Positions 36,256 through 46,335 of a stretch of DNA of 64,000 nucleotides are shown here, piece after piece. The first letter of the stretch is position 1; each line of letters starts with the position of its first letter. The notes below the pieces were generated by a model. That model saw nothing but the letters and a program-made list of their open reading frames with translations. It was not told the origin of the DNA and made no database searches. Location: contig NZ_FOFG01000001.1 of assembly GCF_900110915.1 (NCBI RefSeq), positions 434,001-498,000 on the forward strand, given 5' to 3'. The DNA is from Faunimonas pinastri. Its GTDB lineage: Bacteria > Pseudomonadota > Alphaproteobacteria > Rhizobiales > Afifellaceae. Made by a program: the position numbers and the translations under genes.

Positions 36256-36938
36256 TGGCGCGGCTGCTGGTCCTTACCGGCATGCGGGCGGAGGCGAAGA
36301 TCGTCGCCGGCCCGCAAGTGACGGTCTTGTGCAGCGGCGGCAATGTGGAAAGGCTGCGGGCTGATCTATTCGCATTGAAGCAGCCCGTGGATGCGGTGCT
36401 GAGCTTCGGGCTCGCGGGGGCGCTCGATCCCGAACTTCGGCCAGGCGATCTGCTGGTCGGCACCGTGGTGCTGGGCCGCAAATGGCTCGCCGCCGACGAG
36501 GGCTGGACGCGGGGGCTCATCGCGGGGCTGCGGACGCGGGGGACCCGGGTGCAGGAAGCCGTGGTCGCGGGATCGGACGAGGCGATCCTGACGGTGGTGG
36601 GCAAGGACCGGCTTCGGAACGCCACGGGCGCAACAGCGGTCGACATGGAATCCCACATCGCGGCGGACTATGCGGAGGCGAGGGGGCTGCCGTTCGCAGT
36701 GTTGCGGGCCGTCTCCGACGCGGCGGACCGCGCCTTGCCACCGCTCGCCGCAAAAGCACTCGGCCCGGACGGTCGCGTGGACCTCCGGGCCGTGATGGGA
36801 GAACTCAGGCGCGAGCCGCGCCAGCTTCTGCAGATGGTCGGAACGGCGCGGGATGCCCGCGCCGCCATGCTGTCCTTACGCCGCAGTCGCGCGCTTCTTG
36901 GACCGCTCGTCGGCTTCGGCGGCCCGCATCTCGGCTAG
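36255..36938 (+). CDS. hpnG: Adenosylhopane nucleosidase/phosphorylase HpnG
   Basis: Removes adenine from adenosylhopane to give ribosyl- or phosphoribosylhopane, after HpnH. The 227-residue protein is of the nucleoside phosphorylase/MTA nucleosidase fold, with LTGMRAEAKIV, FGLAGALDPELRPGDLLV and the catalytic VDMESHIAADYA segment. The ATG overlaps the shc stop (TGATG). Its last 63 bases overlap the 3' end of hpnH on the other strand. Confidence 0.93.
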   Translation: MARLLVLTGMRAEAKIVAGPQVTVLCSGGNVERLRADLFALKQPVDAVLSFGLAGALDPELRPGDLLVGTVVLGRKWLAADEGWTRGLIAGLRTRGTRVQEAVVAGSDEAILTVVGKDRLRNATGATAVDMESHIAADYAEARGLPFAVLRAVSDAADRALPPLAAKALGPDGRVDLRAVMGELRREPRQLLQMVGTARDARAAMLSLRRSRALLGPLVGFGGPHLG

Positions 36939-38030
36939 GTTCTGCTGGACGTTGCGGGAGAAGACGAATTCCGCCGGACGCTGGTTTTCCAGGGAAATTT
37001 CGGGAGCGGTCGGGCCGGTGGTCCTGATGCCGCGCAGCGCCACGGCAGCGGCCTTCCAGGGTTTGCGGACGGAATCCACGACGGCCGTCGCCTCATAGCC
37101 GCAATGGACCATGCAGTCGGCGCACTTCTCATAATTGCCGGTGCCGTAGGAATCCCAGTCGGTCTGCTCCATCAGTTCCTTGAAGGTCGCGACATAGCCT
37201 TCGCCGAGGAGGTAGCAGGGCTTCTGCCAGCCGAACACCGTGCGGGTCGGGTTGCCCCAGGGCGTGCAGTGATAGCTCTGGTTGCCGGCGAGGAAATCGA
37301 GGAACAGGCCGGACTGGTTGAAGGCCCAGCGCTTCCCCTTCTTGCCGCGCTCGAAGATGCCGCGGAAGAGTTCCTTGGTCGCGCTGCGGTTCAGGAAGTG
37401 CTGCTGGTCCGGCGCGCGCTCGTAGGCGTAGCCCGGCGACACGGTGATGCCGTCGACGCCCATCTCGGTGACGGTGTCGAAGAACTTCGCCACGCTTTCC
37501 GGATCGGCGTTGTTGAAGAAGGTGCAGTTGATGGTGACGCGGAAGCCCTTTTCCTTGGCGAGCTTCAGCGCGGCGACCGCGCGGTCGTAGACGCCCTGCT
37601 GAGACACCGACTTGTCGTGCATCTCCTGGTCGCCGTCGAGGTGGATCGACCAGGTGAAATAGGGGCTCGGCTTGTACTGGCCGATCTTCTTGGACAGAAG
37701 CAGCGCGTTGGTGCAGACGATCGCGAACTTCTTGCGGGCGATGATGCCCTCGACGATCTTCGGCAGATCCTTGTGGATCAGCGGTTCGCCGCCGGCGATG
37801 CTGACCACCGGGGCGCCGCACTCGTCCACCGCCTCCAGCGCGTCCTCGACCGAAAGCCGGCGATCGAGAATCGCGTCGGGATAATCGATCTTGCCGCAGC
37901 CCTGGCAGGCGAGGTTACACTTGAAGAGCGGCTCCAGCATCAGGACCAGCGGGTAGCGCTTGTTGCCCTTGAGGTGCTGGCGCAGAACGTAGCTGCCGAT
38001 CATTGCGACCTGGCGAACTGGAATACCCAT
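36876..38030 (-). CDS. hpnH: Adenosyl-hopene transferase HpnH (radical SAM)
   Basis: Radical SAM enzyme that adds a 5'-deoxyadenosyl group to hopene (diploptene), creating adenosylhopane and starting the C35 side chain. The 384 residues hold the cluster motif CNLACQGC (Cys38, Cys42, Cys45), VSIAGGEPLIH, and a C-terminal region with CADCMVHCGYE, possibly an additional metal site. The C-terminus is basic (DERSKKRATAA) and overlaps hpnG tail to tail by 63 bases. It is preceded by ispH on the same strand after 42 bases. Confidence 0.96.
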   Translation of the reverse strand: MGIPVRQVAMIGSYVLRQHLKGNKRYPLVLMLEPLFKCNLACQGCGKIDYPDAILDRRLSVEDALEAVDECGAPVVSIAGGEPLIHKDLPKIVEGIIARKKFAIVCTNALLLSKKIGQYKPSPYFTWSIHLDGDQEMHDKSVSQQGVYDRAVAALKLAKEKGFRVTINCTFFNNADPESVAKFFDTVTEMGVDGITVSPGYAYERAPDQQHFLNRSATKELFRGIFERGKKGKRWAFNQSGLFLDFLAGNQSYHCTPWGNPTRTVFGWQKPCYLLGEGYVATFKELMEQTDWDSYGTGNYEKCADCMVHCGYEATAVVDSVRKPWKAAAVALRGIRTTGPTAPEISLENQRPAEFVFSRNVQQNLAEMRAAEADERSKKRATAA

Positions 38031-38072
38031 CGACAGCGTCCTTTCGGTGAATTCGATTGAATGAATAACGGG

Positions 38073-38999
38073 TCAGGCTGTGGCGAGTTCGGCCGGCAGC
38101 TTGAAATTGATGCGTTCTTCCTTGCCGTCCAGCACGGAAACCTCGATGGGCTTCACGCGGCCGAGCGCGGCGATCACGTCGTCGACCAGCACGTCGGGCG
38201 CCGATGCGCCGGCGGTGAGACCCACCACCTCGGCATTGGCGATCCAGGCGGGGTTCACCTCGCTGCCGTCGGCCACGAGGTAGCTGGGCAGGCCGGCTTC
38301 CTCGCCGATCTCCCGCAGGCGATTGGAATTGGAACTGTTGGTGGCGCCGACCACGATGATCACGTCGGCGACCTGGGTCAGTTCGCGCACCGCCGTCTGG
38401 CGGTTCTGCGTGGCATAGCAGATGTCGCGCGTCTCCGGCCCGATGATGTCGGTGAAGCGCGCCGTCAGCGCCTCCACGATGGCGCGCGTGTCGTCGAGGC
38501 TCAGCGTCGTCTGCGTAACGTAGGCGACCGGCGTATCGATCGGCAGCGGCAGCGTTTGCACGTCGGCGAGCTTCTCCACCAGGTACACGGGTCCGTCCAC
38601 CTGGCCCAGCGTACCTTCCACTTCCGGGTGGCGGGCATGCCCGATCAGGATCAGCGTCCGACCCTGAGCGATGTAGCGCCGTCCCTGATTGTGCACCTTG
38701 GTGACCAGCGGGCAGGTGGCGTCGAACGTCAGGAGGTCGCGACCGCCGGCCTCGGCCTCCACGCTGCGCGGCACGCCATGCGCGCTGAAGATCGCGACGG
38801 AGCCGTCGGGGATCTCGTTGAGTTCCTCGACGAAGCGGACGCCCTTGGATTCAAGGCTCTGCACGACATGCCGGTTATGGACGATCTCGTGACGAACATA
38901 GATGTCGCGGTCGTATTTGGTGAGGGCACGCTCGACGATGTCGATGGCGCGAACCACGCCGGCACAGAAGCCCCTTGGCTGTGCGAGAACAATCTTCAT
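38073..38999 (-). CDS. ispH: 4-hydroxy-3-methylbut-2-enyl diphosphate reductase
   Basis: Iron-sulfur enzyme of the last MEP step, making IPP and DMAPP from HMBPP. The cluster cysteines are in [26 protein letters not shown] and [12 protein letters not shown], with [10 protein letters not shown] and the C-terminal [13 protein letters not shown] segment. I start at the ATG at 38999 ([10 protein letters not shown]), preceded by GAGGTG; earlier in-frame starts to 39098 add residues that do not fit the family. Location between hpnJ and hpnH ties precursor supply to hopanoid synthesis. Confidence 0.96.
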   Translation of the reverse strand: MKIVLAQPRGFCAGVVRAIDIVERALTKYDRDIYVRHEIVHNRHVVQSLESKGVRFVEELNEIPDGSVAIFSAHGVPRSVEAEAGGRDLLTFDATCPLVTKVHNQGRRYIAQGRTLILIGHARHPEVEGTLGQVDGPVYLVEKLADVQTLPLPIDTPVAYVTQTTLSLDDTRAIVEALTARFTDIIGPETRDICYATQNRQTAVRELTQVADVIIVVGATNSSNSNRLREIGEEAGLPSYLVADGSEVNPAWIANAEVVGLTAGASAPDVLVDDVIAALGRVKPIEVSVLDGKEERINFKLPAELATA

Positions 39000-39135
39000 C
39001 CGCACCTCGTCGTCGGCGAGCCCGATCGCTCCGGGAGAGAGTAAATCCATACCGTGAAACTCAGGAAAAGAGAAGGAGACAGCCCGTCGCGCCCGCACTC
39101 GAGCGGCGCGACGAACCGAAGCATGGCTGCGGGGC

Positions 39136-40563
39136 TCAGGCGACCAGCTGCCGCCGCTCGCGCAGGAAGTGGAAGAACTCCACGCCTTCGCGCAGGCGAC
39201 GCTTCATCATGTCGGGGCTGCGCACCATCTCGCCGACGATGGAGGCGATCTTCGGCGCGCGGAAGTAGAACTTCCGATAGAAGTCCTCCACGGAGGTGAA
39301 GATCTCCTGGTGCGACAGATGCGGGTAGTGCAGCGGCGCGACCTGCACGCCGTTCTCGTCCACCAGCTCGGCATTGGCCTCGTCGAGCCAGCCGTTCTTC
39401 ACGGCCTGGTCGAACAGGAAGGTGCCGGGATAGGGCGCGGCCAGCGAAACCTGGATCGTATGCGGATTGATCCGGGTGGCGAACTTGATCGTCTCCTGGA
39501 TGGTTTCCGTCGTCTCGCCGGGCAGTCCGAGGATGAAAGTGCCGTGGATGGCGATACCGAGTTCGTGGCAGTCCTTGGTGAACTTCTCCGCAACCTCGAT
39601 CCGCATGCCCTTCTTGATGTTGTGAAGGATCTGCTGGTTGCCCGACTCGTAGCCGACGAGCAGCAGGCGCAGGCCGTTGTCCTTCAGCACCTTCAGCGTC
39701 TCGCGCGGCACGTTGGCCTTGGCGTTGCACGACCACGTCACGCCGAGTTTGCCGAGTTCGCGGGCGATCTCTTCCGCGCGTGGCAGGTTGTCGGTGAAGG
39801 TGTCGTCGTCGAAGAAGAATTCCTTGGTCTGCGGGAAAGCCTGCAGGCAGTACTTGATCTCTTCGATCACGTGGCCGACCGAGCGGGTGCGGTAGACGTG
39901 GCCGCCCACCGTTTGCGGCCACAGGCAGAAGGTGCAGCGCGATTTGCAGCCGCGGCCGGTATAGAACGAGATGTACGGGTGCTTGAGGTACCCGATGAAG
40001 TAGTTCTCCATCACCAGATCGCGCTTGTAGACGGAGGTGACGAAGGGGAGCTTGTCCATGTCGTGCATGACCGGGCGGTCTTCGTTATGCACGATCACGC
40101 CTTCGGAATTGCGGAAGGACAGGCCCTTGATGGTGGAGAGGTCGCGGCCGTCGGCCACGTCCTTGATGGTGAAGTCGAACTCGTTGCGGGCGACGAAATC
40201 GACGGCGGGCGCATTGCGCAGGCTGCCGTCCGCGTCCACCGCGACCTTGGCGCCGATGAGGCCGACCTTGAGGTTCGGGTTCTCGGCCTTGAGGGCCTCG
40301 ATGGCGGCGACGTCCGACTTGAAGGACGGCACCGAGGTATGCAGCACGGCGAGGTCGAAATCCTTCGCCTGCGCGGCGACCTCGGCGAGCTTCACCTTGT
40401 GCGGCGGCGCATCGATCAGCTTGGAGTTCTCGATCAAGGCCGCCGGTTGGGCGAGCCAGGTCGGATACCAGAACGACTTGATCTCGCGGCGCGCCTGATA
40501 GCGCGAGCCGGCGCCGCCGTCGAAACCGTCAAAGGAGGGAGCTTGAAGAAACAACGTCCGCAT
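39136..40563 (-). CDS. hpnJ: Hopanoid radical SAM protein HpnJ
   Basis: A 475-residue B12-binding-type radical SAM protein. The N-terminal half ([22 protein letters not shown]) is a cobalamin-binding-like Rossmann domain, although a DxHxxG motif is not evident. The cluster motif is CKSRCTFC. In BHT-cyclitol-ether producers HpnJ is required to turn BHT glucosamine into the cyclitol ether. It overlaps hpnI by 35 bases, so the two are co-translated, in the order HpnI, (HpnK), HpnJ of the pathway. Confidence 0.93.
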   Translation of the reverse strand: MRTLFLQAPSFDGFDGGAGSRYQARREIKSFWYPTWLAQPAALIENSKLIDAPPHKVKLAEVAAQAKDFDLAVLHTSVPSFKSDVAAIEALKAENPNLKVGLIGAKVAVDADGSLRNAPAVDFVARNEFDFTIKDVADGRDLSTIKGLSFRNSEGVIVHNEDRPVMHDMDKLPFVTSVYKRDLVMENYFIGYLKHPYISFYTGRGCKSRCTFCLWPQTVGGHVYRTRSVGHVIEEIKYCLQAFPQTKEFFFDDDTFTDNLPRAEEIARELGKLGVTWSCNAKANVPRETLKVLKDNGLRLLLVGYESGNQQILHNIKKGMRIEVAEKFTKDCHELGIAIHGTFILGLPGETTETIQETIKFATRINPHTIQVSLAAPYPGTFLFDQAVKNGWLDEANAELVDENGVQVAPLHYPHLSHQEIFTSVEDFYRKFYFRAPKIASIVGEMVRSPDMMKRRLREGVEFFHFLRERRQLVA

Positions 40564-41764
40564 CAGACCGATCGGCTCCAGCTTGAGTTAGGGTGCCGCC
40601 CGACACCAGAAATGCATCGCTCTTCCAGCGAACAGTTTTGCCGAAAAAACTCGCCACAAACAATCCGAAAGAGAGTAGGTCGCGGAACGGCACAAGCAAG
40701 ATCTGGTGATGTCGCAGGTTGAAGCGCCGCGCTCCTGCGCAGCCGATCGCCATGCGGCAGCAAATCGCCAGAAGGCACAAGGCGCCACCCGGCCAGACCG
40801 CGACATCCGCACCGCCGAATGCCGTTTGGGTGCCAAGAAACCAGCCAAACAAGGCGAAAGGAAGGGGATGGGTCAGGAACGACCCGGCGTGACCTGCCGG
40901 ATCGACGCTGCGAATGGTCCGTTGCCAGCGCAGTTCGTGATGCCAGAGCTCATTGGCGGTATGCTCCGAAGAGACATGGCCGACCGCGAGCCCCGGGACC
41001 GCCACGCGGCCGCCGAGTTGCCGCAGCCTTTCGCCAAGCTCGTAGTCGTCCGCGAGACTGTCCGCCAGGGGGCGGAAGCCGCCGATGGCCTCAAGCGAAG
41101 GGCGGGTGAAGGCGACGGTCGAGCCCATGCAGGGGTTCGCCATGCCGAGGGAGACGCCGGTGACGACATTAGGCAGGAAGTGCGTGTCCACCGCGAGGGC
41201 GGAGAGCCGCGCCCAGAAACCGCCGATGGGCAGGCCGTGATAGAGGCAGGTGACCCCCTTCACGCCCGGCTGCGAGAGTTCGGAAACCACGCGGCGGAGG
41301 TAGTCCGGCTCCACGGCGATGTCGCTGTCGGACAGGACGAGCACCTCATGGACGGCTGCTTCGCCGATATTGATCAGGTTGGAAACCTTGCGATTGCGCC
41401 CGTGCTGCCGGTCGCTGACGACGAGGTCGAGCCGCCGCTCGGGAAAACGCCGCTGCAGTTCGCGCACGATCGCGATGACCGGGTCCGCCGCGTCCTGCAC
41501 GCCCAGCACGATTTGGACGGCAGCCGGATAATCCTGCTCGCAGAAGGACCGGAGATTGTCGAAGAGGCCGGGTTCGTCGAGGTGCAGCGGCTTGAGGATG
41601 GAAACGGCCGGGAAAACCGCAGGCGCCGGCGGCTCGTCGCGCCGGAAGCGCCAGACGAGGACGGCGCTCAGGGCGAGATAGAGGCTGCCGATACCCGCCA
41701 CGACGAGGCAGAGGACGGAAAGCCAGAAGGAGAGGGAAGCGAGCCAGGCCATCGATCGAGACAT
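40529..41764 (-). CDS. hpnI: Hopanoid glycosyltransferase HpnI
   Basis: A 411-residue membrane GT2 enzyme that attaches N-acetylglucosamine to bacteriohopanetetrol. An N-terminal helix (about 10-35) is followed by VSILKPLHLDEPGLFDNL, VVSDRQHGRNRKVSNL, LSDSDIAVEPDYL (DxD) and the QxxRW-like HELRWQRTIRS; C-terminal helices follow. Its product is the substrate for HpnK and then HpnJ. The gene is divergent from hpnN, sharing a 207-base control region. Confidence 0.93.
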   Translation of the reverse strand: MSRSMAWLASLSFWLSVLCLVVAGIGSLYLALSAVLVWRFRRDEPPAPAVFPAVSILKPLHLDEPGLFDNLRSFCEQDYPAAVQIVLGVQDAADPVIAIVRELQRRFPERRLDLVVSDRQHGRNRKVSNLINIGEAAVHEVLVLSDSDIAVEPDYLRRVVSELSQPGVKGVTCLYHGLPIGGFWARLSALAVDTHFLPNVVTGVSLGMANPCMGSTVAFTRPSLEAIGGFRPLADSLADDYELGERLRQLGGRVAVPGLAVGHVSSEHTANELWHHELRWQRTIRSVDPAGHAGSFLTHPLPFALFGWFLGTQTAFGGADVAVWPGGALCLLAICCRMAIGCAGARRFNLRHHQILLVPFRDLLSFGLFVASFFGKTVRWKSDAFLVSGGTLTQAGADRSDADVVSSSSLL

Positions 41765-41971
41765 AGCCGCCTCGAACCGGCAGCGGAATGGTCAATGGCC
41801 CTCGCGGTCTTCGCGCCGGCTCCCGCGCCTCGCAAACCTGCGTGATTTCCGGCCTCTCCCGCCGGGAATGACGCTTTCCGACCTCGGCTTTCCTTGATCG
41901 GGAGCGGGCCACCCGCTACGACGCTGCCACGAAACGTCGCAGGCAACCGGCTCTGCGCGAAAGGCAGAGCT

Positions 41972-44707
41972 TTGATCGAGACCCTCGTCAGGACCTCCGT
42001 GAGAAGGCCGTGGATCGTGATCGCGTTGTCCGCGGTCATCGTGCTGCTGCTCCTCTATGTCACCGTGACCCGGTTCGCCATCAACACGGATACGACGCGG
42101 CTGATCTCGGCCGACCTCCCCTGGCGGCAGAACGAGATCGCCTTCAACAAGGCGTTTCCGCAGAACAGCGACCTCATAGCGGTGGTGATCGACGGCGACA
42201 CGCCGGAACATACCGATGATGCGGCCGACCGGCTGGTCGCGGCTCTGTCGAAGCATTCGGACGTCTTCCGCTCGGTGCGGCGGCCGGATGCCGGGCCTTT
42301 CCTCGCCAGGAACGGCCTCTTGCTTCTGCCGACGGACGAAGCCCGGGCGCGCGTCGAGCAGATGCTCCGCTCCCAGCCGCTCCTGGCGCCGCTCGCCGCC
42401 GATCCGAGCCTGCGCGGGCTGATGACGGCGATCCAGGGCAGTCTGCAGATGATGGCGCAAGCCGGTGCGGCGGGAAGTCCCGCGTCGCAGGCCAATCCTC
42501 AGGCGCAACCGCAACCGCAAGGCTCCGCTCAGGTCGCTCCAGCCAATTCCCAGGCCAGTTCCCAGGCCGACCCCCAGGCAGACCCTCGCGCGGCGCAGGC
42601 CGCGGGGCTGCAGCAGTTCGGCCCGGCGCTGGAGCGAATCTCCGTCGTGCTGGACCGCGTGCTGTCCGGCGAGCGGGCGCGCCTTTCCTGGCAGGGGCTG
42701 CTTTCCGGCCAGCCGAGCGAGCCGGCGGATCTTCGCAAGATCGTGCTTGCCCAGCCGGTGCTGGACTTCAACGCCTTGCAGCCCGGCGCCGCCGCGACCG
42801 ACCTCGTGCGCCAGACCATCGCGGATCTCGGCATCACCGGGGAAAACGATCTCCGGGCCCGGCTCACCGGCGACGTGCCGCTGGCCGACGAGGAATTCGC
42901 CACTGTCGCTGAAAACGCCGGGCTCAACGTTTCGCTGACCGTGCTGGCGATCGCTGTGATCCTGTTTCTGGCGCTCCGCTCCGGCCGCGTGATCTTCGCC
43001 GTGCTCGTGACGCTCTTCGCCGGGCTGATCGCGACCTCCGGTGTCGGCCTGCTGATGGTGGGCGAACTCAACCTGATCTCTGTCGCCTTTGCCGTGCTCT
43101 TCATCGGCCTCGGCGTGGACTTCGGCATCCAGATCGCGGTGCGCTACCGGGCCGAGCGCTTTGCCGGCAACGAGCTTCGTCCCGCGATCGTGAAGGCGGG
43201 CCGCATCGTGGGCTGGTCGCTGACGCTTGCCGCCGTCTCGCTGCTGGCGGGCTTCCTCTCCTTCCTGCCGACCGAGTTCAAGGGCGTTTCCGAACTCGGC
43301 CTGATCGCGGGCGTGGGCATGATCATCGCGTATCTCGCCAGCCTGACGCTGCTGCCGGCGCTGCTTGTCGTGCTGCGGCCGCCGGTGGAAACGGTATCCG
43401 TCGATACGCAGGCGCTGGTGCATGTCGACCGCTGGATCGAGCGCCATCGCTGGCTGGTCATCGCGGTTACCGCGCTGGTGGTGATCGGCGGCATTCCGTT
43501 CCTGATGAAGCTGCGCTTCGACGCCAATCCGATGGACCTGCGCAGCAAGAAGGTGGAATCCGTCTCCACCTTCCTCGACCTGTCACGCGATCCCGACACC
43601 AGCCCCAACACGACCGACGTGTTGCGGCCCAACCTCGCGGACGCCGACGGGCTCGCCGGCAAGCTGGCCGCGCTGCCGGAAGTGGCGCGCACCCTGACGC
43701 TCTCCACCTTTATTCCCGACGATCAGGCCGAAAAGCTCGCGATCATCCGGGAAGCGGCGGCGCGGCTCGGGCCGGTGCTGACGCCCGGCCAGACAGCGCC
43801 CGCCCCTACAGATGCGGAACTCGTGCAGTCCCTTTCCGCCACGGTGGCGGCGCTTCGACAGGCATCGCAGGGGGGAGGCAGCGCTGTTCCCGCATCCTTC
43901 GGCCATTTCGCCGACGATCTCGATAGCCTCGCCCGTGCCGATGCGGCCAAGCGCAGCGCGGCGCAGGCGGCCATCGTTTCCGGCCTGCCGACGGTGCTGT
44001 CGCAATTGCGCACCTCTCTGACCGCCCAACCGATCACGCGGGAAAGCCTGCCGGCCGACTTCGCGGCGGAGTGGATCGCCGGGGACGGCCGGGCCCGCGT
44101 GCAGGTCTTCCCGAAAGGCAATTCCAACGACGCCGCCGTGCTTGACCGCTTCACCGCCGCGGTGCGCGCCGTGGCGCCCGATGCGACGGGAGCGCCGATC
44201 GCCATCGCCGAATCCGGCCGCACCATCGTCCGCGCTTTCATCGAGGCGGGCATCTTCGCCCTGGTGGCGATCTTCATCATTCTCGCCGTGGCGCTTCGCC
44301 GGCCGGTGGACGTGATCCTGGCGCTGGCCCCGCTTGTTCTGGCGGGGATCATGAGCCTGGAATTCGCTTATCTCATCGGACTTCCGCTGAACTTCGCGAA
44401 CATCATCGCGCTGCCGCTGATGTTCGGCGTCGGCGTCGCCTTCCACATTTATTATGTCATCGCGTGGCGGGCGGGGGTCGCCGACATGCTGGCTTCCAGC
44501 CTGACGCGGGCGATCTTCTTCAGCGCGCTGACGACCGGCACGGCCTTCGGCAGCCTTTGCTTCTCCAGCCATCCCGGCACGGCAAGCATGGGCGAGCTTC
44601 TGGCCGTCTCGCTGTTCTTCACGCTGCTGGCGGCCTTCATCATCGTGCCGGCCTTTCTGGGGCCTACCCCGGAATTCACGGACAAGCCAAAGGCCGGCCT
44701 GCACTGA
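41972..44707 (+). CDS. hpnN: Hopanoid RND transporter HpnN
   Basis: An RND-superfamily lipid transporter that moves hopanoids towards the outer membrane. The 911-residue protein has the two-lobe topology: helix 1 (residues 14-32), a periplasmic domain, helices 2-6 with GLGVDFGIQIAVRYRAERF, a second repeat with helix 7 (WLVIAVTALVVIGGIPFL), a second periplasmic domain, and helices 8-12 with PLMFGVGVAFHIYYVIAW. A TTG at 41972 with AAGG upstream fits the start; a TTG at 41894 is possible. Residues 163-212 form a Gln/Ala/Pro/Ser-rich linker, see findings. Confidence 0.93.
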   Translation: MIETLVRTSVRRPWIVIALSAVIVLLLLYVTVTRFAINTDTTRLISADLPWRQNEIAFNKAFPQNSDLIAVVIDGDTPEHTDDAADRLVAALSKHSDVFRSVRRPDAGPFLARNGLLLLPTDEARARVEQMLRSQPLLAPLAADPSLRGLMTAIQGSLQMMAQAGAAGSPASQANPQAQPQPQGSAQVAPANSQASSQADPQADPRAAQAAGLQQFGPALERISVVLDRVLSGERARLSWQGLLSGQPSEPADLRKIVLAQPVLDFNALQPGAAATDLVRQTIADLGITGENDLRARLTGDVPLADEEFATVAENAGLNVSLTVLAIAVILFLALRSGRVIFAVLVTLFAGLIATSGVGLLMVGELNLISVAFAVLFIGLGVDFGIQIAVRYRAERFAGNELRPAIVKAGRIVGWSLTLAAVSLLAGFLSFLPTEFKGVSELGLIAGVGMIIAYLASLTLLPALLVVLRPPVETVSVDTQALVHVDRWIERHRWLVIAVTALVVIGGIPFLMKLRFDANPMDLRSKKVESVSTFLDLSRDPDTSPNTTDVLRPNLADADGLAGKLAALPEVARTLTLSTFIPDDQAEKLAIIREAAARLGPVLTPGQTAPAPTDAELVQSLSATVAALRQASQGGGSAVPASFGHFADDLDSLARADAAKRSAAQAAIVSGLPTVLSQLRTSLTAQPITRESLPADFAAEWIAGDGRARVQVFPKGNSNDAAVLDRFTAAVRAVAPDATGAPIAIAESGRTIVRAFIEAGIFALVAIFIILAVALRRPVDVILALAPLVLAGIMSLEFAYLIGLPLNFANIIALPLMFGVGVAFHIYYVIAWRAGVADMLASSLTRAIFFSALTTGTAFGSLCFSSHPGTASMGELLAVSLFFTLLAAFIIVPAFLGPTPEFTDKPKAGLH

Positions 44708-44724
44708 GGCGGGGGAGAAAGCCG

Positions 44725-46335
44725 CTAGAGCGGCGCCTGCCCGGGCAGCCCGACCGGAACGGCGTCCCCGATCGGTGACACCCCTGTCGGTGACGCTTCC
44801 GTCGGCATTTGCCGTGGGAGCACGAGCGTTTCGAGATACGCCTCCAGTTCGGCGACCTGCTGGCGATCGAGGCGAAGGCCGAGCTTGGAGCGGCGCCAGA
44901 GAATATCCTCGGCCGAGCGCGCCCATTCCCATTCCATCAGGAAGCGCACTTCCGCCTCGCTGAGGCCGCCGCCGAAATCCCGACCGAGGCCCGAGAGCCC
45001 CGTCGCCGAGCCGAGAATGCGAGCGGCATCCGTGCCGTAGGAGCGGAGCAGGTGGCGCAGGAAGGGCACGGGGAAGCCGGGATAGGCGGCTTCGAAACCC
45101 GTGACCAGCGCCTCGAAGCCGTCGATCGGGAAATCCCCGCCGGGCAGCGGCTCCTCCGACGTCCACGGCATGCCGCGGGGTCCGAGCACCGTGCCGATCC
45201 GCGTCAGCGCCGCTTCCGCCAGTTTCCTGTAGGTCGTGAGCTTGCCGCCGAAGACGTTGAGGATGCGAGGCCCAGGCCCGGCGTTGTCCGGCCCCTCCGG
45301 TCCGTCCAGCCGCAGCACGTAATCGCGGGTGGCCTCCTGCGCGATGCTGGCGCCATCGTTGTAGAGCGGCCGCACGCCGGAATAGCTCCAGACGACGTCG
45401 CCAGCCTCGATGTCCCGGTTGAAGTACTGGCCGGCCGCGGCGCGGAGATAATCGACCTCTCCCTCGGTGATCCGGACATTGGAGGGATCGCCGGGGTAAT
45501 CGAGGTCGGTGGTGCCGATCAGCGTGTAGTCGCCCTCATAGGGTATGGCGAAGACGATGCGCCCGTCGGCGTTCTGGAAGATGTAGCAGCGATCGTGATC
45601 GAAGAGCTTGCGGACCACGATGTGGCTGCCCTGGACGAGGCGGACATTGTGGGTGCTCTCGGCCCGGCCCATCCCGGCCAGCAGGGTGTCGACCCAGGGG
45701 CCGGCAGCGTTCACCGCCATGCGCGCCCGCACTTCGCTGATCTCGCCGGTGCAGCTGTTCTGCAGCGTGGCGCGCCAGCCGCCCCCGTCCGGCGCCAGCG
45801 AGGAGACGCGGGTCCGCACGCGGATCGTCGCCCCGTGCTTCGCGGCGGACCGGGCATTCAGGACGACGAGGCGGCTGTCGTCCACCCAGCAGTCGGAATA
45901 TTCGAAGGCGCGGGTGAAATGCGGCTTCAGCGGCCCGCCCGCGACGTCGCGGCGAAGATCCAGCGAGGTGGCGGGGGGCAGGAGCTTCCGGCCGCCGAGA
46001 TGATCGTAGAGAAAGAGGCCGAGCCGCAGCAACCAGCGCGGCCTGAGCCCGGCATGGTGGGGCAGCACGAAGCGCAACGGCCAGATCACGTGCGGCGCCA
46101 TGCGCCAGAGCACCTCGCGTTCCCGCAGCGCCTCGCGGACCAGCCGGAACTCGTAATGCTCAAGATAGCGAAGGCCGCCATGGACGAGCTTGGTGGACGC
46201 GGAGGAGGTGCCGCTGGCAAGGTCTTGCGCCTCGCAAAGCAGCACGGAGTAGCCCCGGCCTGCCGCGTCGCGCGCGATCCCGGTGCCGTTGATCCCGCCA
46301 CCGATCACGAGAATGTCGAACTCGCCGCCTGCCAT
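44725..46335 (-). CDS. glpD: Aerobic glycerol-3-phosphate dehydrogenase
   Basis: FAD-dependent inner-membrane-associated enzyme oxidising glycerol-3-phosphate to dihydroxyacetone phosphate and reducing quinone. FAD motif: FDILVIGGGINGTGIARDAAG. Other family blocks: ASGTSSASTKLVHGGLRYLE, VNAAGPWVD, and FGGKLTTYRKLAE. The ATG at 46335 gives 536 residues; upstream frame is not conserved-looking. The last 25 or so residues (ASPTGVSPIGDAVPVG) are a low-complexity tail. Not in an operon with glycerol kinase or a regulator. Convergent with hpnN, divergent from tcyJ. Confidence 0.95.
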   Translation of the reverse strand: MAGGEFDILVIGGGINGTGIARDAAGRGYSVLLCEAQDLASGTSSASTKLVHGGLRYLEHYEFRLVREALREREVLWRMAPHVIWPLRFVLPHHAGLRPRWLLRLGLFLYDHLGGRKLLPPATSLDLRRDVAGGPLKPHFTRAFEYSDCWVDDSRLVVLNARSAAKHGATIRVRTRVSSLAPDGGGWRATLQNSCTGEISEVRARMAVNAAGPWVDTLLAGMGRAESTHNVRLVQGSHIVVRKLFDHDRCYIFQNADGRIVFAIPYEGDYTLIGTTDLDYPGDPSNVRITEGEVDYLRAAAGQYFNRDIEAGDVVWSYSGVRPLYNDGASIAQEATRDYVLRLDGPEGPDNAGPGPRILNVFGGKLTTYRKLAEAALTRIGTVLGPRGMPWTSEEPLPGGDFPIDGFEALVTGFEAAYPGFPVPFLRHLLRSYGTDAARILGSATGLSGLGRDFGGGLSEAEVRFLMEWEWARSAEDILWRRSKLGLRLDRQQVAELEAYLETLVLPRQMPTEASPTGVSPIGDAVPVGLPGQAPL

